Shown: positions 35,801-43,375, numbered from the stretch's first letter. The stretch is DNA of 47,743 bases from Rubrivivax sp. (GCA_004210455.1 SEFA01000046.1:1-47743), one strand, 5' to 3'. Numbers and translations are program-made. Notes: generated by a model from the sequence alone, not told the origin.

Positions 35801-36596
35801 GGCGCTCGGAGGGGGCCGCGTCGCTGCCGGCGCGCAGTTGCGCCAGCAGTCGAGAACCGAGCCGCTTCACCAGCGTGTCCACCGGCAGCAGGCCGCGCGA
35901 TTGGGCCTCGAACTGCCCCGCGGCGAGCATCCACAGCGTCCGCGCATTCGCTTGGGTCTGGGTCAGCGCCAAGCCGGCGCACAGGTCGCTCAGCAGCTGG
36001 CCCTGACCCGGCGCCGGCGCGCGCATCTGCTTGAGCAGCAGCGCTTCGAACGGCGTGCGCATCTGCTCCGACGTTAAGGCGCGCACGCCGCGGTCCAGCG
36101 GCAGTTCACGCCAGCGGAACTCTTCGGTCCACAGGTCCGCCGGATGGATGCGGCCCGCGCCGTTGAGTTCCTGAAGGGTCTGGTAGGCCGGGAACAGCGC
36201 CAGCGAGCTCGGCTGCCCGCCGGCCAGCGTCTTGGCGATGAAGGCGAGCACCGCGAAGTCCGCTCGCTCCACTGCCTCGACCTCGGCGATGCTCACGCTG
36301 GCCGGGTTCTCGGCCAGACGGAACAGCGTCGCCTCGGCGGCACGCAGCAGGTGCGCGGCAGCGGGCAGGCTGACCACCGCCAGCACGCCAGCGGCCTGGT
36401 GCATCTGCTGAGCCGCGCCCTGCAGGGCGGGACTGGGCTGGCCGTCGCCGCCCAGCGTCGTCGACCGCGCATCGGCATCGCGCAGCACGCGGCGAAGGGC
36501 CTTGTGCACCGATTCCAGCGTGCGGCGCAGCTCCTCCTGGACCCAGGCCAAAGGGCTCAGGTCGGCGGGGAACTCGGATTCGCGCGTAAGGTCCAT
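29826..36596 (-). CDS. chpA: ChpA/PilL-type hybrid CheA kinase of the type IV pilus chemosensory system
   Basis: A giant 2256-residue hybrid histidine kinase controlling twitching and pilus-linked signalling. Three clear phosphotransfer domains carry H-x-x-K/G-type sites: His741 (FHTLKGSSRMVGL), His1237 ([13 protein letters not shown]) and His1428 (LHTFKGGARL). The first 650 residues are helical FimL-like/degenerate modules. Two acidic, Pro/Val/Leu-rich disordered linkers occupy about 835-1180 and 1510-1620. The CheA core follows: dimerisation (about 1640-1720), ATP domain with HLLRNSVVHGIE and FSDDGAGLN, GRGVGMDVV at about 1929, a CheW-like domain (about 1970-2110) and a terminal receiver with Asp2178 (LSDIEMPRMDG). 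Pseudomonas ChpA has more Hpt domains. It closes the pilGHIJ-chpA run. Confidence 0.95.
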   Translation of the reverse strand: MDLTRESEFPADLSPLAWVQEELRRTLESVHKALRRVLRDADARSTTLGGDGQPSPALQGAAQQMHQAAGVLAVVSLPAAAHLLRAAEATLFRLAENPASVSIAEVEAVERADFAVLAFIAKTLAGGQPSSLALFPAYQTLQELNGAGRIHPADLWTEEFRWRELPLDRGVRALTSEQMRTPFEALLLKQMRAPAPGQGQLLSDLCAGLALTQTQANARTLWMLAAGQFEAQSRGLLPVDTLVKRLGSRLLAQLRAGSDAAPSERLAKDLLFFAAAAKHAEPGSAPRLSAVQQAYGLIEADTVDYRDDALGRIDPNWVAAAKRRVIAAKESWASAAEGETHRLGGLDEQFANVAESLQKLFPSGEVLGDTLRRAVVATLRSGRAPEAALAMEIATSMLYLEAALEDEAFDQPEQGERVKSLARRIESVGHGEAPLALESWMEELYRRVADRQTLGSVVHELRASLSEVERQCDEYFRDPTKRDLLIPVPGQLQAMRGVFSVLGLSQAAQATLKMRDQVDELANTEVDPSLAGPRAQFDRLAHNLGALGFLIDMLSVQPQLAKRMFRFEEDTGLLQSLVGRESELQAQAQESAVEDVEAQPQLIAQLQATAQAVAQGDRSTEDLARDLERISHEARAADDLGMAQAAQQAQQQLLSAGGDAAGSHAAESLQQFIEAAAPAAPPAQAPSAPIPQAEEAIDEEMLGIFLEEAAEVVTTARDAMTALARNGSDKEQLTTARRAFHTLKGSSRMVGLNEFGEAGWACEQLYNHRLSEHPQADSDLLRFSNEALDAFQAWAAAIADKRPHGFHSAPFRASADALRLENRYLPLQVSAEPAAPVAAPIPVVPEASDVVELVDVGSVPELIEVAEVAEVVEVPGVDEVHEIDLSGLPELSLADEVAAPAQPTTSEAASDDQSALDLLAPMDVEPARAGAVLPSLDLPSLDLPGLDAPALPVADLSLDFPGEVPELTQAVPELSSSVDLDALSSADLPALDTTMSLPTVADVVEPSALHEASTVELPVAIESPVFHDEPTQALEPTLTSADDASVTMDLPAGWPADAPMVEIEATTPMPLDELPLSPAINEPALDLLDLSDLNTEPVSTLEAASTPDLSLTLDLGQELVDAPPEGLSPLSLSDLELPDLDLDTPPTHATPALSLVGGTAVTPPAPHAPSEAVDEQVEVEDSDEGVKVIGPLRISIALFNIFLNEADERSRRLQVELTEWSLLPQSPLPQEAEALAHGLAGSAATVGFDDLSTLARCLEHALGRALGHEVGDPTLFQRASDEIRRLLHQFAAGFLKEADPALLAELQAFEPGAPLPDGHADSDEGLLAMSLEEVSTASLPASLLSVAVPAVAAAEPDFPTSQEAFHQAAEATDDDFDFNQPDQIEPELMPIFEEEAEDLLGQLHGALREWAAQPADSSRAAACMRVLHTFKGGARLSGAMRLGEEAHRLESQVEHLAAEGEPRFEQLLALQDAGDSLEHSFKTLQRTWRNPAPVVPAPMAPVAPIAEQPAPIPATEAVEAIESPAEGSDAIAAPAVETPVETEAPIEEIVAPVEFVEPVAPVLEVEAPIAEPVIEPTAEPVVEPAVEPAAEIVEPVVEAPAPVAAPVSAPLADIDIDWAHFSEVADMGQPLESAPVAPAAQVRVRGALLERMAALSGEVSIRRARLESELGQMRTSLGDLDDNLERLRTQLRELELQAEARIAARQEAAQATGKDFDPLEFDRYTRFQELTRMLAESVNDVATVQRGLQRNVAAGEDELAGQSRLTRELQDDLLRTRMVEFDSSLGERLHRVVRQASRESGKQAQLEIRGGGVELDRAVLERLTGAFEHLLRNSVVHGIETPDVRQQAGKAPVGKIVLNLHQEGNEIQVRFSDDGAGLNLGRIRARGESQGLIQAGQDISDSQLMDLIYEPGFSTADALTEMAGRGVGMDVVRSEVNTLGGYVLTQSTAGQGASFELRVPLTTALTQVVVLRYGDRKVAVPAALMLSVQRLPVEMVEQAYVDGSLMAAGERMPFYWLGGLMRHSDRGFAHGKTLPVVLVHSAQQRLALHCDEVLGNQEVVIKNLGPQLMQVPGLAGISLLASGDVALIYNPVALANRYGHAAQQRVHDAEAAARQVVVEEVKVQLAPLVMVVDDSLTVRRVTQRLLEREGYRVLLAKDGLDAMERLGGDELPAVVLSDIEMPRMDGFDLVRNLRADTRLAGLPVIMITSRIAQKHREYAQRLGVNDYLGKPYDEEHLLGLIARYTAHLSAAQPARA

Positions 36597-36683
36597 GCTC
36601 GCTCTTGTTCTCTTCTAATTGTCGACGCGGTGCGGGGTGATCCCTGTTCTACCGGTGTGGCGCTGGGCGGAAGGTCCGTCCGA

Positions 36684-38948
36684 TCAGGACGTGACCTTGA
36701 ACCGGGCCACCGACTGCTTCAACGCTTCCGCCGACCGTGACAGCTCGTGCACCATCTGGGCGGTGGAACGCGTACCGTCGGAAGTCTGCTCGGTCACCGC
36801 GAAGATGTGCTGGATGTTCGCACCGACCTCGTTGGCAGCGCGCGCTTCGTTCTGCGCGACCGACGAGATCTGGCCGATCAGGTCGTCCAGGCGACGCGAC
36901 ACCGAGTCGATGTCTTCCAGCGCGCGGCCGGCCGCGTCGGACAGTTTCGTCCCTTCGACCACCCCCAGCGTGGAGCGCTCCATGGCGGCCACCGCGTCGT
37001 GCGTGTCGGTCTGAATGGTCTTGACCAGCGCGGCAATCCGGCGCGTCGCGTCGGCGGAGCGTTCCGCCAGTCGCTGAACTTCTTCCGCCACCACCGAGAA
37101 ACCGCGACCGGCCTCGCCCGCAGACGCCGCCTGGATGGCTGCGTTCAACGCCAGCACGTTGGTCTGTTCGGTAATGTCCGAGATCAGCTCCGTGATCTCG
37201 CCAATTTCCTGCGACGACTCGCCCAGCCGCTTGATGCGCTTGGACGTTTCCTGGATGTGGTCGCGGATCTGGTTCATACCGCCGATGTTGTTCTGCATCG
37301 CCTCCAGACCCTGCTCGGCCGCTTCCCGCGACTGGCGGGCCACGTCGGCGGTCTGCTGCGCCTGCGCGGACACCTGGTTGATCCGGTGCGCCATCTGCAG
37401 CACCGCCTCGCCGGTGGCGCGGATCTCGTGCAGCTGTTCGGTGGACGCGGCCAGCAGCTCGGTCGACGTCTGGTCTACCTGCGCCGTCGTGTCCGTCACC
37501 CGGACCGCCGTCGTCTGCACCTGGTGCACCAGCGAACGCAGTTCTTCCACGGTGTAGTTCACCGAGTCGGCGATCGCACCCGTGATGTCCTCGGTCACGG
37601 TCGCCTGGTGCGTCAGGTCGCCTTCCGCCACCGTCTGCAGCTCGTTCATCAGTCGCAGAATCGCCGCCTGGTTCGCGTCGTTGACGCGCTTGGCTTCCTG
37701 CTCCTGCGCTTCGGCTTCGCGACGCTGTTCTTCCGCCATCTGGGCACGACGCGACTGGTCGGACACGTACAACCGCAGGAAACCGACCGAGCCGATCACC
37801 AGCAGCGCCAGCGAGGCCAGCATGCCGATCAGTACCGCCGGATTGAGGCCACCGGCCGATTCGAGGCCGACGCCCAGGTCGTCCAGGTCCTTGCGCAGCA
37901 GTTCCGAGTCATTCAGCATCGCCGTCTGCGCTTCCCGCGCGGACACCAGGCCCTGCAGGTTGGACAGGATGGCGGTGGCCTGCGAACGGGTCTGGTCGTA
38001 CTGCGTCAGCAGCACCTTCAGACGTTCACGCACCTGTGCGTCCTTGGCGCCGTTCAGGCGCAGCTCGGGGTTGCCGTTGAGCAGCGCCTGGGCGATCTCG
38101 CGGAACGCGTTCAAGTCCTTGCCGAGCAGGAACACGGCCTCGGGGCTCACGCCTTCCTGCGTCAGGAATTCGTTGGCGGACTTGCCGATCCGCTGGGTCA
38201 ACATCACCAACTGGCCGACCGCGGCGACTTCGCCGGTCGGGGCCGAGCTCTGCAGCGACAGCGAGGCCACGGCCTCGGCGCTTTCCAGCAGGTCGGACGA
38301 CTGCCGGTTGATCGCGCGCAGCGCGGCGCCGACCTGCGTCAGCACCTTTTCCTGCGCCAGCATGACCTTGGTGTTCTTGTCGGCGCGCGCCACCATCGGG
38401 GCGATCTTCTCGAGCAGCGGATCGACCGAACTTGGCGCCTTGGCCAGTTCACCGCTGCCGTCGCGCAGCGAGCCGATCACGCCGGTCAGGATCTCAGACG
38501 CTTCCTTCATTTCCGGGAAGGCGTTCTTGTTGCCCAGCAGCGCGGTCGACACCGCCTTCGCCAGACGCTGGGACTGGGTCGCCGCCTGACCCGCGCCGCG
38601 CACCTGCGCCGCGGAGCGGTTGGAGCTGATCAGCGACCAGGACACCGTGAGCGTCGTGCCGATCAGGCCGAAGGCGACCATCGCCGTCAGCAGGCCGGTG
38701 CGGCGCTGCTCGGGCTGGCGCGCCACGGCCGGCATCGGCTGGGGCGATTCCGGGGCGGACGCCGAAGGCTGATAGCCTGCGGACGTGTCCTGGAACTCCG
38801 GCGTGGGCTGCGCCGTGGTGATGATCGAAGGCTGGAAGTCTTGCGTGTCCTCCGGAACGGCGCCCGACGCGTCGGTCTGCGGACCCGCGTCGAAGTCGTC
38901 GTTGCCCTCGTTCTTGCCCTTGTTCTTGATCTTGTCCAGGAAGCTCAT
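36684..38948 (-). CDS. pilJ: Type IV pilus chemoreceptor PilJ
   Basis: A 754-residue methyl-accepting protein for the Chp/Pil system. An unusual cytoplasmic N-terminal tail (about 1-80, charged then Pro/Gln-rich) precedes TM1 (about 86-108). The periplasmic part has two PilJ_N-type helical modules (SQRLAKAVSTALLGN and, later, LTQRIGKSANEFLTQ). TM2 is at about 372-393, followed by HAMP (GDLTHQATVTEDITGAIADS) and the signalling hairpin with DITEQTNVLALNAAIQAA and AGRGFSVVAEEVQRLAERS. There is no CheR-binding pentapeptide. It lies between pilI and chpA in the standard order. In Pseudomonas PilJ senses pilus-related surface contact; the same role is inferred. Confidence 0.95.
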   Translation of the reverse strand: MSFLDKIKNKGKNEGNDDFDAGPQTDASGAVPEDTQDFQPSIITTAQPTPEFQDTSAGYQPSASAPESPQPMPAVARQPEQRRTGLLTAMVAFGLIGTTLTVSWSLISSNRSAAQVRGAGQAATQSQRLAKAVSTALLGNKNAFPEMKEASEILTGVIGSLRDGSGELAKAPSSVDPLLEKIAPMVARADKNTKVMLAQEKVLTQVGAALRAINRQSSDLLESAEAVASLSLQSSAPTGEVAAVGQLVMLTQRIGKSANEFLTQEGVSPEAVFLLGKDLNAFREIAQALLNGNPELRLNGAKDAQVRERLKVLLTQYDQTRSQATAILSNLQGLVSAREAQTAMLNDSELLRKDLDDLGVGLESAGGLNPAVLIGMLASLALLVIGSVGFLRLYVSDQSRRAQMAEEQRREAEAQEQEAKRVNDANQAAILRLMNELQTVAEGDLTHQATVTEDITGAIADSVNYTVEELRSLVHQVQTTAVRVTDTTAQVDQTSTELLAASTEQLHEIRATGEAVLQMAHRINQVSAQAQQTADVARQSREAAEQGLEAMQNNIGGMNQIRDHIQETSKRIKRLGESSQEIGEITELISDITEQTNVLALNAAIQAASAGEAGRGFSVVAEEVQRLAERSADATRRIAALVKTIQTDTHDAVAAMERSTLGVVEGTKLSDAAGRALEDIDSVSRRLDDLIGQISSVAQNEARAANEVGANIQHIFAVTEQTSDGTRSTAQMVHELSRSAEALKQSVARFKVTS

Positions 38949-39009
38949 CTCACCCTCGTTTGATCTCGTTCGTCGAATCGGCGCCTGTGGCGGGGCCGTC
39001 GTCTGGCTA

Positions 39010-39528
39010 TCAGTTCAAAACAATGCGCAGGAATTGCGGATGCTGCGTCAGCGCATCCAGGTCCAGCACTTGCCAGCGCCGGCCCTGCCCGTCGCGCATG
39101 CGGGCAGGAGCGAAATCGGGATGGCCGCCCTCGTCGGGTTCGGCCTGGAGCTGTTCATCGCCGCGCAGCCCCAGCAGCTGGTCCACCAGCAGCGCGCAGT
39201 TGATGCCCAGATCCGGATTGATCGACACCATCCGGTGGACCGATGTCAGCGGCACCGGACCCCGCAGGCCCAGGAAGGCCGACAGGTCCACCACCGTATG
39301 CAGACCGCCCCGCAAGTTGGCCACGCCCAGCATCCAAGGTTGCGTGTACGGGACCGCCTGAAGCGGCACCGGCGTGAAAATTTCGCCGGATTGCTTGAGC
39401 GGAAGCAGCAGGCCGAGGCCCGCGCATTCGACCGCCAGCCAACTCGCCGCCTGCGGCGCTTCGCGCGCCGCCTGCATGCGCTGCGCCAGCCGTTGTTGAA
39501 GTTCGCGCAGCGCTTGCTTGTTGGCCAT
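39010..39528 (-). CDS. pilI: CheW-like adaptor PilI
   Basis: A 172-residue single CheW domain expected to couple PilJ receptors to the ChpA kinase. After a helical lead (REAPQAASWLAVECAGLGLL) the fold is visible in YTQPWMLGVANLRGGLHTVV and the conserved DLSAFLGL, followed by the late strand RRWQVLDLDALTQHPQF. The central NLRG is the classic CheW signature. Its ATG at 39528 is four bases after... the pilH stop lies immediately upstream (39533), so the two are tightly linked, and pilJ begins 61 bases further on. Order pilG-pilH-pilI-pilJ matches Pseudomonas and other twitching bacteria. Confidence 0.94.
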   Translation of the reverse strand: MANKQALRELQQRLAQRMQAAREAPQAASWLAVECAGLGLLLPLKQSGEIFTPVPLQAVPYTQPWMLGVANLRGGLHTVVDLSAFLGLRGPVPLTSVHRMVSINPDLGINCALLVDQLLGLRGDEQLQAEPDEGGHPDFAPARMRDGQGRRWQVLDLDALTQHPQFLRIVLN

Positions 39529-39532
39529 GATG

Positions 39533-39898
39533 TCAGCCCAACGCCTTGATCTTGGCCAGCAGTTCGTCAGCCTTGACCGGCTTGACGACGTAGTCGCGCG
39601 CGCCCTGGCGCATGCCCCAGACCTTGTCGGTTTCCTGATTCTTGCTGGTGCACATGATCACCGGGACGTCGGCGTAACGCTCGTCACGGGTGATCGCGCG
39701 CGTCAGCTGGAAGCCGTTCTGGCCGGGCATGACCACGTCCATCAGGATGAGATCGGGCTTTTCTTCAGCCAGACGCTTCATCGCCTCTTCGCCGTTCTCG
39801 GCGGTGCGGATGGTGAAGCCGCGCTTGGTCAGCAGGTCGCTCAGCGCGTGCAGCTCGGTCTTCGAATCGTCGACCAGCAGGATCTTGTGGATGGGCAT
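39533..39898 (-). CDS. pilH: CheY-like response regulator PilH
   Basis: A 121-residue single-domain receiver. The acidic pair is in LLVDDSKTE, the phosphoacceptor is Asp54 in LILMDVVMPGQNGFQ, and the switch residues appear as MCTSKNQETDKVWG and DYVVKPV. The segment KTELHALSDLLTKRGF is characteristic of PilH. The start at 39898 has GGGAGA upstream; the frame is open further but that part reads the intergenic region. In Pseudomonas PilH is thought to act on the retraction ATPase side or as a phosphate sink, opposing PilG. It follows pilG after 122 bases, a gap with no visible terminator. Confidence 0.95.
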   Translation of the reverse strand: MPIHKILLVDDSKTELHALSDLLTKRGFTIRTAENGEEAMKRLAEEKPDLILMDVVMPGQNGFQLTRAITRDERYADVPVIMCTSKNQETDKVWGMRQGARDYVVKPVKADELLAKIKALG

Positions 39899-40020
39899 GG
39901 GATCTCCCTCTGTCTTGGCTCGTGTCGATTCGCGTCGGTGGAGTCGTCGTTCGAGCCAGGCGTGAGCGTCGTTGGATGTCGTGGATGGGGTCGTGGGAAG
40001 CGGGTCGTCGGCCGGGCCGG

Positions 40021-40416
40021 TCAACCCGCCTGGCAATGCTGTCGGACCGCCTGCAGCAGCTGGTCCTTCGTGAAGGGCTTGGTCAGGTAATCCTGCGAGC
40101 CGACCATCCGGCCACGGGCCTTGTCGAACAGGCCGTCCTTGGAGGACAGCATGATCACGGGCACCGACGCGAACTGTGGATTGCGCTTGATGATGGCGCA
40201 GGTCTGGTAACCGTCCAGACGCGGCATCAGGATGTCGCAGAACACCAGATCGGGCTGGTAGTCGCTCAGCTTGGCGAGCGCGTCGAAACCGTCCTCCGCC
40301 AGGACGACCTCATGGCCGCCCTGCTTCAGGAAGATCTCGGCGCTGCGGCGGATCGTGTTGCTGTCGTCGATGACGAGCACCTTGGTCGCCGTGCGGGGGC
40401 TTGCGCTGGAATCCAA
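40021..40416 (-). CDS. pilG: CheY-like response regulator PilG
   Basis: A 131-residue single-domain receiver that in Pseudomonas promotes pilus extension and cAMP signalling. The motif VLVIDDSNTIRRSAEIFLKQ is the PilG hallmark, Asp61 (FCDILMPRLDGYQTC) is the phosphoacceptor, and LSSKDGLFDKARG and DYLTKPFTKDQLL complete the site. The start is TTG at 40416, supported by GGAGA seven bases upstream and by the absence of an ATG before the conserved core. It is the first gene of pilGHIJ-chpA; the 125-base gap to rubredoxin should contain the operon promoter, although no convincing hexamer pair was found. Confidence 0.94.
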   Translation of the reverse strand: MDSSASPRTATKVLVIDDSNTIRRSAEIFLKQGGHEVVLAEDGFDALAKLSDYQPDLVFCDILMPRLDGYQTCAIIKRNPQFASVPVIMLSSKDGLFDKARGRMVGSQDYLTKPFTKDQLLQAVRQHCQAG

Positions 40417-40541
40417 GCTCTTCTCCGTATTGTTCAGACAATGGTTGTCAGAGAGATTTCAGGCCCGCGACAAGCGACGAGCACTGGAAGGACCGCCGGA
40501 TGATCGAGGACCGGTGCCTTGCCGAAAGGTCGATGCGAGGG

Positions 40542-40733
40542 TCAGATCTGGACCATTTCGAAGTCTTCCTTGCGGGCGCCGCACTCTGGGCAGGTCCAGT
40601 TCATGTCGACATCTTCCCAACGGGTGCCGGCGGCGATGCCGTGTTCAGGGTCGCCCACGGCCTCGTCGTACATCCAGCCGCAGATCAGGCACATCCAGGT
40701 CCTTGCTTCGCTCACGATGGGTTGACTTTGCAT
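40542..40733 (-). CDS. Rubredoxin
   Basis: A 63-residue iron protein with one Fe(Cys)4 centre, for electron transfer. The two binding knuckles are MCLICGWMYDEAVGDPEHGI and WTCPECGARKEDFE, with aromatic core residues in the expected places. The ATG at 40733 gives a 9-residue longer N-terminus than the 54-residue minimum, which is common in proteobacteria. It is divergent from the thiD-like gene, with a symmetrical element (40736-40758) immediately upstream of its start. The redox partner is not in this window. Confidence 0.96.
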   Translation of the reverse strand: MQSQPIVSEARTWMCLICGWMYDEAVGDPEHGIAAGTRWEDVDMNWTCPECGARKEDFEMVQI

Positions 40734-40735
40734 CA

Positions 40736-40758
40736 CTACAATGATCGAAAGATTGTAG
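40736..40758. promoter_or_regulatory. Symmetric promoter/operator element between rubredoxin and thiD-like gene
   Basis: CTACAAT (40736-40742) and ATTGTAG (40752-40758) form a perfect 7-base inverted repeat with a 9-base gap. Each arm contains TACAAT, a one-mismatch -10 hexamer, one per strand. Matching -35 elements at 16-18 bases are poor on both sides. It may be overlapping divergent -10 boxes or a repressor site just ahead of the rubredoxin ATG. Confidence 0.45.
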
Positions 40759-40867
40759 CCACGCCCCCGGTCTGACCCGGGGGGCGGAAGTACCGATGAA
40801 ACAACAGTCGGTTGCGGTGCTTCTCCACGTTTTGCGCACCAGTTCACGGCTTCTCGCCGAACCATTC

Positions 40868-41827
40868 ATGAGCCGCCCAGACCCGCATCAACAAGATCCC
40901 CAGGACGCCGCCGCGATCGAGGACCAGGATTCGCCGCCACCGGCCTGCGTGATGAGCTTCAATGCGTCGGATCCCAGCGGCGCGGGCGGCAGCGCCGGCG
41001 ACGTCGCCACCATCGCCGCCATGGGCGCGCACGCGTTGCCGGTCGTCACCGCCATCGTCATGCGCGACACCGCCGAGGTCTTCGACCACCAGACCCTGGA
41101 CGGCGACTGCATCGTCGAGCAGGCGCGCTCCATCCTCGAGGACGTCCCGGTCGCCGCCTGGAAGGTCGGTTTCCTGGGCAGCGCCGAAGGCGTCTCCTCG
41201 GTCGCCGAGGTCCTGTCCGACTACCCCGACGTGCCGCTGGTGGCCTACCTGCCCAGCATCTCCTGGCTGGACGAGGAACAGCAGCAGAGCTACCTGGACG
41301 CTTTCCGCGAACTGGTGCTGCCGCAGACGCTGGTGCTGGTCGGCAACCAGAAGACGCTGAGCGACTGCCTCCTGCCCGACTGGGACGCGGACCGGCCCGC
41401 CTCCCCTCGGGAGCTGGCCGTGGCCGCTCAGCAACATGGTGCCGCGAACGTGCTGGTGACCGGTATCCAGTTGCCCAACCAGTACATCGACAATGTGCTG
41501 GCCAATTCCCAGGGCGCGATCACCGGGGAGAAGTTCGAGCGGTTCGAGGCCAGCTTCGTCGGCTCGGGCGACACGCTGTCGGCGGCGCTGGCGGCGCTGC
41601 TGTCGGTCGGCTCGGAGCCGCACGACGCGGTCGGCGAGGCGCTCGCCTTCCTCGACCAGTCGCTGGAGGCGGGTTTCCGCCCCGGCATGGGCAACGTGGT
41701 GCCGGACCGCTTCTTCTGGGCGCTGCCGCCCGGCGAGGAGGGCGAAGAAAGCGCCGAGGTCGTGCCCGCCACGGACGAGATGCCGATCGACGAGCCCCCC
41801 AGCCGCGGCCCCCGCCGCATCCATTGA
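40868..41827 (+). CDS. thiD: ThiD-like hydroxymethylpyrimidine/phosphomethylpyrimidine kinase
   Basis: A ribokinase-fold kinase of about 319 residues, expected to phosphorylate the thiamin pyrimidine precursor. The first strand reads CVMSFNASDPSGAGGSAGD (cf. GSDPSGGAGIQAD) and the anion-hole helix reads GSGDTLSAALAALLS. In ThiD the position after GTG is usually a catalytic cysteine; here it is Asp, as in other ribokinase-family members, so substrate choice is less certain. An acidic, Pro-rich C-terminal tail follows residue 290. The start at 40868 is a compromise: an in-frame ATG at 40796 has a better GGAAG ribosome site and would add 24 residues. hemL follows after 114 bases. Confidence 0.82.
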   Translation: MSRPDPHQQDPQDAAAIEDQDSPPPACVMSFNASDPSGAGGSAGDVATIAAMGAHALPVVTAIVMRDTAEVFDHQTLDGDCIVEQARSILEDVPVAAWKVGFLGSAEGVSSVAEVLSDYPDVPLVAYLPSISWLDEEQQQSYLDAFRELVLPQTLVLVGNQKTLSDCLLPDWDADRPASPRELAVAAQQHGAANVLVTGIQLPNQYIDNVLANSQGAITGEKFERFEASFVGSGDTLSAALAALLSVGSEPHDAVGEALAFLDQSLEAGFRPGMGNVVPDRFFWALPPGEEGEESAEVVPATDEMPIDEPPSRGPRRIH

Positions 41828-41941
41828 GACCGCCGAGGGCGCCCGAGCGGCGCCCTCCGGCTTTCCTGCCGCCATCGGCCTTCACCTGCATCCAACGGCC
41901 GTGAGCCTGGCTCGCGGCCGCCGCAGCACCGGATTCCTCCC

Positions 41942-43228
41942 ATGAGCCAGAACGAGACCCTGTTCGCCCGCGCCCAGCGCGTCATTCCCGGCGGCGTGAA
42001 TTCGCCGGTGCGCGCCTTCCGTGCCGTCGGCGGCACGCCGCGCTTCATCATGCGGGGCGAAGGCGCCCACATCGTGGACGCCGACGGCAGACGCTACATC
42101 GACTACATCGGCTCCTGGGGCCCGATGATCCTGGGCCACGGCCACCCGGCCGTCGTCGAGGCGGTGCAGAAGGCCGTGCTGGAGGGCTTCTCCTTCGGCG
42201 CGCCCACCGAGCGTGAGGTCGAACTGGCGGAGGAGATCCTCGCGCTGGTCCCGAGCTGCGAGCAGGTCCGGCTGGTCAGCTCGGGCACGGAGGCGACGAT
42301 GAGCGCCATCCGCCTGGCGCGCGGCGCGACGCAGCGCAACAAGTTCATCAAGTTCGAGGGCTGCTACCACGGCCACACGGACGCGCTGCTGGTGAAGGCC
42401 GGCTCGGGCCTGGCGACCTTCGGCCATCCGACCTCCGCCGGCGTGCCAGAGGCGACGGCGCAGCACACCATCGTGCTGGAGTACAACAACGTCGTCCAGC
42501 TGGAAGAGGCCTTCGCGCTGCACGGCCCCGAGCTGGCCTGCGTGATCGTGGAGCCCATCGCCGGCAACATGAACTTCGTGCGCGCCAGCGTGCCCTTCAT
42601 GACCCGCATGCGCGAGCTGTGCCGCCAGCACGGCGTGCTGCTGGTGCTGGACGAGGTGATGACCGGTTTCCGCGTCGGCCTGCGCAGCGCGCAAGGCGTT
42701 TACGCGGACCTGATCCCCGGTTTCGTTCCGGATATCAGCGTGTTCGGCAAGGTGATCGGCGGCGGCATGCCGCTGGCGGCCTTCGGCGCGAGCCGCGAAA
42801 TCATGCGCCACCTCGCCCCGTTGGGCGGCGTCTATCAGGCGGGCACGCTGTCGGGCAACCCGGTGGCCACGGCCTGCGGCCTGGCGACGCTGCGCGAGAT
42901 CAAGAAGCCCGGCTTCTTCGACGCCCTCTCGGCGCGTACGCGCCGCCTCGTCGATGGCCTGAAGGCCGTGGCGACCGACAACGGCGTGCCGTTCAGCGCC
43001 GACAGCGAAGGCGGCATGTTCGGCTTCTTCCTGATGCCGGAGCTGCCGCAGAACTACACGACCGTGATGACCACCGACAAGGAACGCTTCAACCGCTTCT
43101 TCCACGGCATGCTGGATGCTGGCGTCTACCTGGCACCGGCGCTGTACGAGGCGGGCTTCGTCTCTGCCGCGCACACCGATGCGGATATCGACGCCACGCT
43201 GGCAGCCGCCCGCGCCGCCCTGCGCTGA
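41942..43228 (+). CDS. hemL: Glutamate-1-semialdehyde 2,1-aminomutase
   Basis: Pyridoxal-phosphate enzyme making 5-aminolevulinate in the C5 pathway of tetrapyrrole synthesis. The 428 residues match the family length. The N-terminus reads [19 protein letters not shown], then [34 protein letters not shown] and the catalytic Lys270 in [16 protein letters not shown]. The late block [10 protein letters not shown] also matches. It follows the thiD-like gene on the same strand. Its presence shows the organism makes heme from glutamyl-tRNA, an exception to the ALA synthase route of alphaproteobacteria and consistent with a betaproteobacterium. A pair of hairpins separates it from mpl. Confidence 0.97.
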   Translation: MSQNETLFARAQRVIPGGVNSPVRAFRAVGGTPRFIMRGEGAHIVDADGRRYIDYIGSWGPMILGHGHPAVVEAVQKAVLEGFSFGAPTEREVELAEEILALVPSCEQVRLVSSGTEATMSAIRLARGATQRNKFIKFEGCYHGHTDALLVKAGSGLATFGHPTSAGVPEATAQHTIVLEYNNVVQLEEAFALHGPELACVIVEPIAGNMNFVRASVPFMTRMRELCRQHGVLLVLDEVMTGFRVGLRSAQGVYADLIPGFVPDISVFGKVIGGGMPLAAFGASREIMRHLAPLGGVYQAGTLSGNPVATACGLATLREIKKPGFFDALSARTRRLVDGLKAVATDNGVPFSADSEGGMFGFFLMPELPQNYTTVMTTDKERFNRFFHGMLDAGVYLAPALYEAGFVSAAHTDADIDATLAAARAALR

Positions 43229-43272
43229 TGGCGGGCCCGTGGCGCGGCCCTGCCTGACGGCCGGTTCGGGAA

Positions 43273-43332
43273 AGCCTGGCCTCGGCAAACACTGAGCCAG
43301 GCCTGTCGCGGATTTTTCAATCCGCGACAGGC
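43273..43332 (+). terminator. Tandem hairpins between hemL and mpl, second one a perfect 14-base-pair stem
   Basis: GCCTGTCGCGGATT (43301-43314) pairs perfectly with AATCCGCGACAGGC (43319-43332) around TTTC. Just before it GCCTGGC (43274-43280) pairs with GCCAGGC (43296-43302); the two stems share two bases and so exclude each other when fully formed. No T tract follows the big stem (ATTACGCTTGC). It is a terminator or attenuator candidate after hemL, 43 bases ahead of the mpl start. Confidence 0.6.
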
Positions 43333-43375
43333 ATTACGCTTGCTTACCCATTGGTACAGCAGCTGAGAGACAGAC

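Noticed and set aside
31014-36077. 1687-codon plus-strand open frame opposite chpA
   Set aside because: It is the antisense shadow of the 2256-residue ChpA frame, with Arg/Gly/His/Leu-rich composition and no family signature. High GC bias keeps the opposite frame free of stops.
36747-38963. 738-codon plus-strand open frame opposite pilJ
   Set aside because: Antisense shadow of a confidently identified gene, with Arg/His/Leu-rich low-complexity protein.
40722-40742. TTGACT followed by TACAAT as a plus-strand promoter
   Set aside because: The hexamers are only 9 bases apart, too close for a sigma-70 promoter.
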